Assembly: GCA_965228905.1 (NCBI GenBank) | Contig: CBDDII010000003.1 | Location: 62,001-126,000, forward strand | Direction: 5' to 3' | DNA: 64,000 nucleotides | Source: CALKXV01 sp965228905 | GTDB taxonomy: Bacteria; Pseudomonadota; Alphaproteobacteria; Rhodobacterales; Rhodobacteraceae | Shown: positions 16,339-24,500 of the stretch, piece after piece | Numbering within the stretch: position 1 is the stretch's first letter | Layout: each line of letters begins with the position of its first letter | Translations under genes and position numbers: made by a program | The notes under the pieces: model-generated | What the model saw: the letters and a program-made list of their open reading frames with translations, nothing else | Database searches by the model: none | What the model was told of the DNA's origin: nothing

Positions 16339-17526
16339 TCAGGTCCTCACATCAAAAATACAGTCGCGGAGATCGCTCAGCCCGCGCTCAAGTTCAGGTT
16401 CATCGGCCACCATCGCGACACGCACATAGGCCGCGCCGGGGTTCCGGCCATCCACATCCCGCGCCAGATAGGCACCCGGCAGCACACGCACGCCGGTCTT
16501 CTGCCAAAGGGTCCGCGCGGCACTCTCGCCGTCGCCCACGTCCAGCCACAGGAAAAACCCGGCAGGGGGCGAGGCATAGCCAGCCACACCCTCAAAAATC
16601 CGGTCGGCCATCTCGAACTTTTTGGCATACCGCGCGCGGCTCGCCTCCACATGGGCCTCGTCACCCCAGACCCGCGCCGAAGCGTGCTGGATCGGCCCTG
16701 GCAAGGGCGCACCCGCATAGGCCCGCAATCGCCTGATCTCGGCCATGCCCTTGGGGCCACCCGCCACGAAACCAGAACGCAGACCGGGCAGGTTCGACCG
16801 TTTCGACAGCGAATGAAACACAAAGACCCGCTCGGGATCCGCGCCCGTCTCGGCCACCATCTGTAGGCCACCAACCGGCGGCTCCTCGCGCCAGACCTCG
16901 GAATAACACTCGTCCGAGAAGATGCGAAAATCATGCCGCTCGGCCAGGTCCAGCAACTGCCGCCAGTACTCGGCCGATGCCACCGCCCCTTGCGGGTTCG
17001 ACGGCGAACAGATGTAAAACGCCACCGCCCGGTCCAGAACCTCGGGTTCCAGCGCATCCAGATCCGGCAGAAACCCACTTTCCGCCGTCGCAGGCAGGTA
17101 AACAGGCTTTGCCCCCGACGACAAAGCCCCGATCATGTAGACCTGGTAGAATGGGTTCGGCAGCAGGATCACCGGCTCCGCGCCATTCTTCCTCTCGGGA
17201 CAAAGCGCAAGCGGGGCCGCGAACAACCCTTCGCGCGTGCCGTTCAGCGCCATCACCTGCTCGGGCTCCAGCGTCACGCCATAACGCCGCGCGATCCACG
17301 CAACGATAGCCTCCAGCAATTCATCGGAACCGGGGTTCGCCGGATAGCGCCCGAATTCGGCAAGAGAGTCGGCAATGGCATCGCCTAGAAACTCGGGAAA
17401 AGCGTGCCGTGGCTCGCCAATCGTCAGATTGACAACCGCGCCGCCCCCTTCATGGACGTCCAAAAGAGACCGCAAACGCGGCCACGTATATTCCGGAAGG
17501 TTCGAAAACCGCTCGGGAAACACCAT
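16339..17526 (-). CDS. PLP-dependent class I/II aminotransferase (DapC-like)
   Basis: A 395-residue fold-type I aminotransferase. Seen motifs: NLTIGEPRH near residue 33, NGTREGLF (about 95), NPFYQVY (cofactor ring stacking), CSPSNPQG (about 173-180), SDECYSEVW (about 205-213, cofactor Asp/Tyr) and SLSKRSNLPGLRSG near 237-250 with the Schiff-base lysine at about 240. The LTIGEP start and the SKRSN loop fit the succinyldiaminopimelate aminotransferase-like group used in lysine and peptidoglycan precursor synthesis. Substrate assignment is inference. It precedes ftsK on the same strand with almost no gap. Confidence 0.88.
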   Translation of the reverse strand: MVFPERFSNLPEYTWPRLRSLLDVHEGGGAVVNLTIGEPRHAFPEFLGDAIADSLAEFGRYPANPGSDELLEAIVAWIARRYGVTLEPEQVMALNGTREGLFAAPLALCPERKNGAEPVILLPNPFYQVYMIGALSSGAKPVYLPATAESGFLPDLDALEPEVLDRAVAFYICSPSNPQGAVASAEYWRQLLDLAERHDFRIFSDECYSEVWREEPPVGGLQMVAETGADPERVFVFHSLSKRSNLPGLRSGFVAGGPKGMAEIRRLRAYAGAPLPGPIQHASARVWGDEAHVEASRARYAKKFEMADRIFEGVAGYASPPAGFFLWLDVGDGESAARTLWQKTGVRVLPGAYLARDVDGRNPGAAYVRVAMVADEPELERGLSDLRDCIFDVRT

Positions 17527-17652
17527 CTCTGCCTCAAGTTCGGAGTCGTTTCGCCCCGTTTTGTTGCAGCATAGACAGTGACTTCACCCCGGTCCATGCC
17601 TGAAATCACCTTGACCGTTGCAGCGATGCAGATTTGTGGCTTTTGAACCGCG

Positions 17653-18975
17653 TCAGCCCGGCAGTTCGGCGATCGACCGGGCCTGCACCAACAACTCTTC
17701 CTCGCACGCGCCCTGCAACATGATCCCGGTCGATGGCACGCCGGTCGGCAAAGTGATGGCACATAGCCCCATCAGGTTGCCAATCCGCGTATTCTGAAGC
17801 GCCATCAGGTTCATCGCGGTAAAGAAATCGTCGTCCGCCATCAGATCCGCGATCTTCGGCGGCATGATCGGGGCCGAGGGCAGAACCACCGCGTCGAACC
17901 CCTTCACCCGGTCGCGGTATATCCCCCGCAAGACCTCAAGCCTCTGCCATGCCGCAACATATTCATGGGCCATGATCGTCTTGCCCTGCAAAAAACGTTG
18001 CCGAACAGCGGGATACATCCGATCCTCGCCCGCGTCGATCTCGGCCTTCCAGGTGCCATAGGCCTCAGCCGGAAACACCGTCGGGCCAAGCGACGTGGCC
18101 TCTTCGATTTCAGGCGACTCCAGGTCCTCGAAGACCACGCCAGCCTGCTCCAACTTCCCGACCATTGCCTCAAACGCCGCCTTCGGCGTCTCTTCGATCC
18201 CTCCGAACGCGGTTGTGCGCAGTATCCCGAACTTCAAACCGGCCAGCTTGCGATCCGCCAACGGCACGGGCGCAGCCCCCTCCAATGCCGCCAACAAAAG
18301 TGCCGCATCCTCGACCGACCGGCACAGAGGCCCCACCGTGTCGAACCGGGGGCAAAGCGGCACGACCCCTTCCAGCGTCAACCGCCCCGACACCGTCTTC
18401 AACCCGACCAGATCGTTCCAAACCGAAGGGATCCGCACCGAACCGCCCGTATCCGACCCGATCGCCGCCGCCGCCAACCCATGGGCGACCGAGGCCGCAG
18501 CCCCCGAAGACGACCCGCCCGAGGCACCTTCGGCATCGTTCACACAAGGCGGCGATTGCGTCACCGGGTTCACCCCAAGGCCGGAAAAGGCGAACTCCGT
18601 CTGGTGCGTCTTGCCAAGGCAAACCAGACCGGCAGCACTCGCATTCTGCACAACGACTGCATCCTGCTCCGGCACCCGGCCCTTCAGCATCAGCGTCCCG
18701 GATTCCGTCGGATCACCCGCCGTGTCGTAAAGGTCTTTCCACGAAATCGGCACCCCGTCCAGGGGCGACAACCTCTTGCCCGCCTTCGCCCGCTCCGACG
18801 CCGACCGCGCCTCGCCCCGCGCGCGTTCTGCCGTCACATGCACATAGATCCGCCCGGTCAGGGGATGCGCGGCAATCGCCTCAAGGTAGGTTTCGGTCAG
18901 GGCGACCGGGTCGATCTCTCCCGCCTCGATCCCGCGTCCAAGATCCGCCGCCGTCATCCATAACCAGTCCTGCAT
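17653..18975 (-). CDS. Amidase-signature family hydrolase
   Basis: A 440-residue amidase. The Ser-cisSer-Lys triad is visible: Lys80 in VPISWKD, the glycine/serine-rich loop GASGGSSSGAA (150-160) with the cis-serine, and nucleophile Ser179 in GSDTGGSVRIPS. It shares the fold of GatA, but no gatB or gatC is nearby and the length is short for GatA (about 480), so a catabolic amide hydrolase is more likely. The 126 bases to the aminotransferase start contain no gene. It is divergent from the UbiH-like hydroxylase. Confidence 0.88.
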   Translation of the reverse strand: MQDWLWMTAADLGRGIEAGEIDPVALTETYLEAIAAHPLTGRIYVHVTAERARGEARSASERAKAGKRLSPLDGVPISWKDLYDTAGDPTESGTLMLKGRVPEQDAVVVQNASAAGLVCLGKTHQTEFAFSGLGVNPVTQSPPCVNDAEGASGGSSSGAAASVAHGLAAAAIGSDTGGSVRIPSVWNDLVGLKTVSGRLTLEGVVPLCPRFDTVGPLCRSVEDAALLLAALEGAAPVPLADRKLAGLKFGILRTTAFGGIEETPKAAFEAMVGKLEQAGVVFEDLESPEIEEATSLGPTVFPAEAYGTWKAEIDAGEDRMYPAVRQRFLQGKTIMAHEYVAAWQRLEVLRGIYRDRVKGFDAVVLPSAPIMPPKIADLMADDDFFTAMNLMALQNTRIGNLMGLCAITLPTGVPSTGIMLQGACEEELLVQARSIAELPG

Positions 18976-19054
18976 CCATGTCCCTCCGCTTTGGCGAAAC
19001 GGTAGCGTCGGAACGGCGCATGGACAATGCCGCGCGGACCCCCATATTCACCCC

Positions 19055-20272
19055 ATGACTTTCGACGACGACATCCTCATCGCAGGCGGCGGGCTGAACG
19101 GCATGACGATGGCCCTTGCCCTCGCCTCGGCCGGGTTCGCCGTCAGCCTTGTCGAACCGCGATCCGCCAAACAGCAGAAAGCGCCCGGTTTCGATGGTCG
19201 CGGCTATGCGCTGGCGATTTCCTCAATGCGCGTCCTGAAAACCCTCGGCGTCTGGGACCGTCTCGAACAGGTGCAGCCGATCCTCAGCATCAAGGTCACC
19301 GATGGGCGGGCAGGCGAAGGCCCCTCGCCCCTGATGCTCGCCTTCGATCACGCGGAAATCGAAGAAGGCCCCATGGGCCACATGGTCGAAGACCGCCACC
19401 TGCGTCCCGCCCTTCTCGACGCCGCCGCCGAAGCAAACATCACCCGCCTGAACGACAGCGTGACGGGCGAAGTCGCGGGCCCCGCCGGTATCACTGTCAC
19501 GCTCGCCTCGGGCAAGACGCGTACCACCCGCCTGCTGATCGCCTGCGACGGCAAGGACAGCACCATCGCCCGCCGCGCCGGCATCAAGCGCACAGGGTGG
19601 AGTTACGACCAGACCGCCCTCGTCACCGCGGTCGCCCATGAAAAACCCCACAACGGCACGGCTCATCAGTTCTTCATGCCCGAAGGCCCGCTGGCCATCC
19701 TGCCCCTGACCGACAACCGCGCCTCCATCGTCTGGACCGAATCCACGAACCGCGCCGCCATGATCCAGGCAATGAACGACGATAACTACCTCGCCGAACT
19801 CCGCCCCCGCTTCGGCAGTTTCCTCGGCGAAATCTCCCTTGCCGGTGCGCGCTTCACCTACCCTCTGCGTTTGTCGCTCGCCGAACGCTTCACCGCCGAC
19901 CGCATCGCCCTTGTCGGCGACGCCGCCCATGTGGTGCACCCGATCGCCGGGCAGGGCCTGAACGCCGGGCTGAAAGACGTCGCCGCCTTGGCAGAAGTCC
20001 TGACCGACGCCCGCCGCCGGGGCGAAGACTTCGCCCGCTCCGACGTCCTTGACCGCTATGCAAGCTGGCGCCGCTTCGACACCGCAACGCTCGCCATGGC
20101 CACGGACAGCTTCAACAAGCTGTTCTCGAACGACAATCCGCTTCTCAGGGGCCTGCGCGACATCGGCCTTGGCGTCACCAACGCCCTGCCCGGCCTGCGC
20201 CGCGGCCTGATCCGCGAAGCCGCCGGCCTCACCGGCGACCTGCCCCGTCTCGCCAGGGGCAAACCTCTATAA
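19055..20272 (+). CDS. UbiH/UbiF-family FAD-dependent hydroxylase
   Basis: A 405-residue flavoprotein monooxygenase of the ubiquinone ring-hydroxylase family. The Rossmann dinucleotide site is DILIAGGGLNGMTMALALA (residues 6-24), the DG motif lies near CDGKDSTIARRAGI, and the second FAD site is ALVGDAAHVVHPIAGQGLNAGLKD (as VGDAAH and PIAGQGLN). The last motif is the UbiH-type signature. It most likely hydroxylates a ring position in ubiquinone biosynthesis, but which carbon cannot be told. It stands alone on the plus strand. Confidence 0.9.
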   Translation: MTFDDDILIAGGGLNGMTMALALASAGFAVSLVEPRSAKQQKAPGFDGRGYALAISSMRVLKTLGVWDRLEQVQPILSIKVTDGRAGEGPSPLMLAFDHAEIEEGPMGHMVEDRHLRPALLDAAAEANITRLNDSVTGEVAGPAGITVTLASGKTRTTRLLIACDGKDSTIARRAGIKRTGWSYDQTALVTAVAHEKPHNGTAHQFFMPEGPLAILPLTDNRASIVWTESTNRAAMIQAMNDDNYLAELRPRFGSFLGEISLAGARFTYPLRLSLAERFTADRIALVGDAAHVVHPIAGQGLNAGLKDVAALAEVLTDARRRGEDFARSDVLDRYASWRRFDTATLAMATDSFNKLFSNDNPLLRGLRDIGLGVTNALPGLRRGLIREAAGLTGDLPRLARGKPL

Positions 20273-20290
20273 TTTAACTAAAATATGCGC

Positions 20291-20312
20291 CTTCACCGCT
20301 TTGAAAATACGC
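20291..20312 (-). repeat. 3'-end tail element, copy D
   Basis: Minus-strand GCGTATTT, TC, AAAGCGGTGAAG, 26 bases downstream of the Trm112-like gene stop. Unlike the other copies no strong hairpin precedes it. Confidence 0.6.
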
Positions 20313-20337
20313 ATGGCACAACGCCACCCAAAGCGCC

Positions 20338-20517
20338 TCAATCCAGCTTGCGCGCCTCGTCCACCAGCATGATCGGAATCCCGTCGCGGATCGGATAGGC
20401 CAGATGCGCCGCCTTCGAGATCAACTCCTGCGCCTCGGCATCGTAACTCAGGGGCGCGCGCGTCTCCGGACAGACCAGTGCCTCCAGCATCCGGCGGTCG
20501 AACTTTGCATCGCTCAT
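20338..20517 (-). CDS. Trm112-family small protein (YcaR-like)
   Basis: A 59-residue protein with the Trm112/YcaR pattern: LEALVCPETRAPLSYD (residues about 12-27) and AYPIRDGIPIMLVDEAR near the C-terminus. In eukaryotes and archaea Trm112 activates methyltransferases; bacterial roles are less certain. Only one cysteine remains (Cys17), so a four-cysteine zinc site is absent. I chose the ATG at 20517, which overlaps the stop of the LON-domain gene (ATGA); the longer frame to 20640 lies inside that gene. Confidence 0.85.
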   Translation of the reverse strand: MSDAKFDRRMLEALVCPETRAPLSYDAEAQELISKAAHLAYPIRDGIPIMLVDEARKLD

Positions 20518-21155
20518 TGCAACAACTCCTCTCCACCGCCCCGCATGGCGAACTCGATCAGCGTCACCAGAGTCTCGCGCCGGGTCTCCAGCGATGGCGC
20601 TTCCAAAAGCGCCTGTTTGTCTTCCGGCTCGAACGGACACAGCATCGACAAGGAATTGATCAGCAACTCGTCCTCCGCATCCTCAAGCGACTCCCAATCC
20701 GTGCGCAACTCCTCGGCTTCGAAAAACTGCTGCAACAACGGAAAAAACGTCACGCGGTCAAATCCACCGTCCTTTTCCGCACCACCAAGGTCACGCTCGA
20801 ACCCTGCCCAGGACACATCGCACTTGCGATAGGGCGAAAACCCGTCGACCTCGCGCTTGACGCGAAAACGCGACACGCCCGACAGGGTGATCATGTACCG
20901 CCCGTCCTCGGTCTCGGAAAACCCGGTCAGACGCCCCGCACAGCCAATCGCATGAAGCGACGGCCCGCCTTCGACCTTCACATCGCGGGGCTGGATCATG
21001 CCGATCAACCGATGCGTCGTTTTCAGCGTATCGTCGATCATCGCAAGGTAGCGCGGCTCGAATATATGCAGCGGAAGCCGCGAACGCGGCAGCAAAAGAG
21101 CACCCGGCAGCGGAAACACCGGAACCGTTTCAGGTAGATCGGAAGCCGTGAACAT
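20514..21155 (-). CDS. LON peptidase substrate-binding (N-terminal) domain protein
   Basis: A 213-residue protein made of the LON N-terminal domain alone, without ATPase or protease parts. Family motifs: VPVFPLPGALLLP (about 11-23), LPLHIFEPRY, GCAGRLTGFSETEDGRY and FRVKREVDG. Stand-alone LON-domain proteins are widespread, with unproven roles in substrate binding. The start may instead be a TTG at 21164, which is better placed behind an AAAGG; I give the ATG. It is the middle gene of a YbbN-thioredoxin / LON-domain / Trm112 set conserved in this bacterial group. Confidence 0.85.
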   Translation of the reverse strand: MFTASDLPETVPVFPLPGALLLPRSRLPLHIFEPRYLAMIDDTLKTTHRLIGMIQPRDVKVEGGPSLHAIGCAGRLTGFSETEDGRYMITLSGVSRFRVKREVDGFSPYRKCDVSWAGFERDLGGAEKDGGFDRVTFFPLLQQFFEAEELRTDWESLEDAEDELLINSLSMLCPFEPEDKQALLEAPSLETRRETLVTLIEFAMRGGGEELLQ

Positions 21156-21181
21156 ACCGGGCAACTAGCCCACCTTTCGCC

Positions 21182-22099
21182 TTAGGCAAAGATAATCGAC
21201 GATAGACGCCTCCGCCCGTCCAGCGCAATCGGATCGTTCGGCTTCAGCGCATCGAAAATCGTGAACAACTGATCCTTGGCCGCGCCGCCGTTCCAGGTCT
21301 GGTTCTTCTGGAACAGGTCCAACAGGGTCTCGACAGCCTCTTCCACCTCGCCCGAGGCATGAAGCGCCTGCGCAAGATCGAACATTGCCTGAAGATCACT
21401 CGGGTTCGCCTCGACCGCCGCGCGCAACTCGGCAACCGGCCCGGCATCGGCGGCCTGTCTGGCCAGTTCCATCTGCGCGCGCACCGCCTCGATCTCGGGC
21501 GCATCGCCAAGGCCCTCGGGCGCATTGGCCAAAAGCTGCTCGGCCTGTTCCACCTGCTCCAGCGCCAAGTAACTCTGGATCAACCCGGCATAAGCCTTGG
21601 CATTGCTCGCATCCTCCTGAAGGATCGCGGCAAATACCTGCGCGGCATCCGCCGCCGCCCCTTCCGCCAGCATCGTTTCAGCCGTTTCCACCGCCTCGTC
21701 CAGCCCGCCGTCCGGTGCCTCGCCGCCCGAGGCGGCAATCACCTTGTCGATAAAGGCTTTCAGTTCGGAACCGGGCAAGGCGCCCTGGAACCCGTCAATC
21801 GGCTGGCCCTGGAAAAACGCATAAACCGTCGGGATCGACTGGATGCGCAACTGCGCCGCGATCCCCTGGTTTTCGTCGACATTGACCTTGACCAGCTTGA
21901 CCGCGCCCTTGGCGTCGCGAACCGCGCCTTCGATGGCAGGCGTCAACTGTTTGCACGGCCCGCACCAGGGCGCCCAGAAATCCACGATGACCGGCACGCT
22001 CTGGCTGGCCTCGATCACGTCGGCCATGAATGTGGCTTCCGATGAGTCCTTGATCAGGTCGTCGGCGGCTTCCCCGCCCGCGCCGTTGAGTTCAAGCAT
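21182..22099 (-). CDS. Thioredoxin-TPR chaperone YbbN/CnoX family
   Basis: A 305-residue two-part protein. Residues about 20-125 form a thioredoxin domain with active site WCGPCK (Cys46 and Cys49). Residues about 130-305 are helical TPR-like repeats (for example AKAYAGLIQSYLALEQVEQAEQLL region). YbbN/CnoX binds unfolding or oxidised proteins and hands them to GroEL or DnaK. Here the CXXC is complete, as in the redox-competent alphaproteobacterial type rather than E. coli YbbN. It heads the LON-domain/Trm112 run. Confidence 0.9.
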   Translation of the reverse strand: MLELNGAGGEAADDLIKDSSEATFMADVIEASQSVPVIVDFWAPWCGPCKQLTPAIEGAVRDAKGAVKLVKVNVDENQGIAAQLRIQSIPTVYAFFQGQPIDGFQGALPGSELKAFIDKVIAASGGEAPDGGLDEAVETAETMLAEGAAADAAQVFAAILQEDASNAKAYAGLIQSYLALEQVEQAEQLLANAPEGLGDAPEIEAVRAQMELARQAADAGPVAELRAAVEANPSDLQAMFDLAQALHASGEVEEAVETLLDLFQKNQTWNGGAAKDQLFTIFDALKPNDPIALDGRRRLSSIIFA

Positions 22100-22204
22100 G
22101 ATGATCCCCAGATTGATATTTGCCTGTCTTATATGAGACCTAACACCGGATAACCAAGGGGCGCAAAAACCTTATCCAGGAATTTTCGGCCCGGAGCGTA
22201 CGAC

Positions 22205-22717
22205 ATGGACCTGTTCAAAGGCACCGAACGCGGCATGGGCATGGATGATGCCACATGGGCGCGGCATTCAAACCCGTGGAGTGTCTGGACGCGCTTCACC
22301 TGCCTGCCGCTGCTGATTCTCGCGATCTGGAGCCGCGTCTGGTTGGGATGGTGGGCGCTTTTGCCCATCGCCCTTGCGGTGTTCTGGGTCTGGTACAACC
22401 CCCGCGCCTTCCCGCCTCCAACAAGAACCGACAACTGGGCGTCCAAGGGCACTTTCGGCGAAAGGGTCTTCCTCAACCGAAAGACCGTGCCGATCCCCAA
22501 GCACCACGAAACGTGGGCCTTCATTCTGGGCGGCCTCTCTGCCCTCGGTCTGCCGCCACTCGTCTGGGGCCTCTGGTCACTCGACCTCACCATGACCTTG
22601 CTCGGCGTCGCGCTTGTCGTTCTGCCAAAGGTCTGGTTCGTCGACCGGATGGTCTGGCTTTACGAGGATATGAAAGACCGGCACCCGGATTACGCGGCAT
22701 GGGAAACCAAGGGTTAG
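22205..22717 (+). CDS. DUF6653-like membrane protein
   Basis: A 170-residue protein with three to four hydrophobic segments (about 31-65 as a pair, 105-125, 128-145). The N-terminus is strongly patterned (GMDDATWARHSNPWSVWTRF) and the C-terminus ends with a motif-rich cytoplasmic tail (MKDRHPDYAAWE). I recall this pattern from the DUF6653 family; function is unknown. It is divergent from ybbN and converges with the 22731 gene, 13 bases apart. Confidence 0.7.
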   Translation: MDLFKGTERGMGMDDATWARHSNPWSVWTRFTCLPLLILAIWSRVWLGWWALLPIALAVFWVWYNPRAFPPPTRTDNWASKGTFGERVFLNRKTVPIPKHHETWAFILGGLSALGLPPLVWGLWSLDLTMTLLGVALVVLPKVWFVDRMVWLYEDMKDRHPDYAAWETKG

Positions 22718-22730
22718 GCCCTGCGGTTTC

Positions 22731-23069
22731 CTACTGCGTCACAACCTGCGAACCGTAGCGTTCCAGCAAAATCCGATGGCTCTCTGACAAGGGCAGGCAC
22801 CCCGTCAACCCGGCAGGCAGAACCAGCCACGCCCCAGCAGCATAAAGATCTTCTGTCAGGCCGGGGCGGTTGGCCAATGTGATCGCCTGCGCATTGGCAC
22901 TCAGCAACCCCGCATTCTCGGGAAGTTCCGTGAACCCCTGTAGCGTGGGAAAGGGCACCACCGCCGCCGGCGCCGCATCCGAATACCGCATCACCACCGC
23001 CATCAGCGCGACCCAGGCAACCGCCACCACCGGCAGGGCAATCGCGACTTTTCTAATAGTCGTGGACAT
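22731..23069 (-). CDS. Hypothetical protein with one N-terminal membrane anchor
   Basis: A 112-residue protein: a short basic start (MSTTIRKVAIALP), one hydrophobic span (about 8-30), then a 75-residue external domain with a single cysteine (LTGCLPLSESHR) and no recognised family. The ATG at 23069 lies inside the end of the upstream gene (17-base overlap). It is the last gene of the four-gene flavin-oxidase operon and may be a subunit of whatever that operon builds. Confidence 0.65.
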   Translation of the reverse strand: MSTTIRKVAIALPVVAVAWVALMAVVMRYSDAAPAAVVPFPTLQGFTELPENAGLLSANAQAITLANRPGLTEDLYAAGAWLVLPAGLTGCLPLSESHRILLERYGSQVVTQ

Positions 23070-24099
23070 GCTCCAAGGCTCCACCCGGATTCAGGATGCT
23101 GTCAGACAAAGCACTGACAGGCACCAGTACCAGATGCCGCCAGTCCCCATAACCCTGACGCGGAAAGGAATGCAGCGCACCCGGCATCACTGCGGCATCG
23201 CCTGTCACGGTGAACAGGATCTCATCGTTGCCCGCAATCTCCACCATCTGCCCGCCCGCCACAGCGATCCTTTCAAGAATACGGGTAAAGGCGCGGTAGC
23301 GATCGGTCTCGATCAGCACGCCCTCCGGCAAGGTTTCGATCACCTCCACCCCCGGCAGTGCGCCAAGCGCCTCTGCCTCCACCCCCGCCACGACCGACCG
23401 GATCCGCAACTGATCCGCCCCGACACCCGCCACCGCCTGTTCTATCACCCCGGCGTAATAAGCCTTGGCGGTATACTCGACACCCAGCGCAAAGCGACGC
23501 TCCCGATCACGCAGGTTCTCGCCACCTTCGTTTTCAAGTTCCTTGACGTCACTGATGAAATCCCACTTGTACCACGGCACCTGCTGCAGGAACGCCGCAT
23601 ACTCCGCCGCCTGTTCCGCGCTTAGATCATCCAGCGGCGCACGCACGTCACCCCGGAGCATCGCCACCACACGCCCAACTGTCTCTTCGTAGAGGGCCTT
23701 TGCCAGCAGTTCGGCGGTGAAGCTGACCCCGATCGTATAGATCGTCATCTTCGTCTCCGACGTGATCCCGCCCATGGCGCTCGACGCCTGCGCCAAAGGG
23801 CAAAGCGCCGACCAGAACCCGGTGACCGCGCGAAGATACCCGAACTCATGCGGATCGCCCGTCTCGATCACCTTGGCATAATCGTCATAGGCATGAACGA
23901 TGTGCCACTCCGGATAGGTCATAAGCGTCCGGCTTTCCGCCCGCTGCCACGCGGGATCCGTGATGATCGGATCGTAAGACGCCACCGCACCGCCGCCTCG
24001 ACAGGCCACCTCTGTATAGCCAACCGGCAACAGCAAAAGCACTACCAACACGACGAGTGCCAGAACCGCCCGCTTCAGCCAGCGCCAAAGAAACCTCAC
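23053..24099 (-). CDS. Membrane-anchored protein of unknown function
   Basis: A 348-residue protein starting at a GTG that overlaps the stop of the upstream gene (GTGA). One N-terminal membrane span (FLWRWLKRAVLALVVLVVLL region) is followed by a large periplasmic domain. That domain holds EWHIVHAYDDYAKVIETGDPHEFGYL and FWSALCPLAQ early, and EQVPWYKWDF-like and RERRFALGVEY motifs later. I know no named function. A longer frame to 24342 is only read-through of the upstream gene. Translational coupling on both sides ties it to the flavin oxidase operon. Confidence 0.72.
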   Translation of the reverse strand: MRFLWRWLKRAVLALVVLVVLLLLPVGYTEVACRGGGAVASYDPIITDPAWQRAESRTLMTYPEWHIVHAYDDYAKVIETGDPHEFGYLRAVTGFWSALCPLAQASSAMGGITSETKMTIYTIGVSFTAELLAKALYEETVGRVVAMLRGDVRAPLDDLSAEQAAEYAAFLQQVPWYKWDFISDVKELENEGGENLRDRERRFALGVEYTAKAYYAGVIEQAVAGVGADQLRIRSVVAGVEAEALGALPGVEVIETLPEGVLIETDRYRAFTRILERIAVAGGQMVEIAGNDEILFTVTGDAAVMPGALHSFPRQGYGDWRHLVLVPVSALSDSILNPGGALEHVHDY

Positions 24100-24500
24100 G
24101 CCCGCCGGTCCCAGTTGAGCGATGCGATCAACGCCCCCGCCCCAAGCGCGATATGCGGCAGGTTCGCCATGATCTTGAAGGTGAACGGCAGGTTCACCAC
24201 CCCGTTCGTGAAAATCCCGAAATCCAGATAACCCGAGCCAAAGGCCAGCCCCATCGCACCATCGGCAAGATACAACGCCCCGAAGATCAAAAGAAACATC
24301 CAGGCCGCCCGCGCCGAGATCAGCGCCGCCGCCAGCGCCCAAAGCGCCGAGGCTAGGTGCAAACTGTCATCGAATATGTCCAACGCGAAAACGCCAAACG
24401 CCACGCCGTCTTCGTCGGTAACACCGGGGATGTAATTCAACGACGCCGCCCCAAGCAGGGCCACGAAATAAAACAACGCGAATTTCTGGTGAAAGCTCAT
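24096..24500 (-). CDS. Small four-span membrane protein (DUF4383-like)
   Basis: A 134-residue protein with four hydrophobic segments (about 8-25, 45-65, 68-88, 108-128). The loop GVTDEDGVAFGVFALDIFDDSLHL between spans 1 and 2 (written as GVTDEDGV, FALDIFDDSLHL) resembles the DUF4383 family. No function is established. Its start overlaps the stop of the flavin oxidase gene and its stop overlaps the start of the 23053 gene, four bases each. Confidence 0.7.
   Translation of the reverse strand: MSFHQKFALFYFVALLGAASLNYIPGVTDEDGVAFGVFALDIFDDSLHLASALWALAAALISARAAWMFLLIFGALYLADGAMGLAFGSGYLDFGIFTNGVVNLPFTFKIMANLPHIALGAGALIASLNWDRRA

Noticed and set aside
15058..16866. 602-codon plus-strand ORF
   Set aside because: Antisense shadow of ftsK and the aminotransferase; Arg/His/Gln-rich low-complexity translation without domains.
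17597..17647. 16-codon ORF (MPEITLTVAAMQICGF)
   Set aside because: Too short and unsupported; the resemblance to a nitrilase start is probably chance.
24100..24342. N-terminal extension of the 348-residue gene
   Set aside because: Lies in another frame inside the DUF4383-like gene; the GTG at 24099 overlaps the previous stop.
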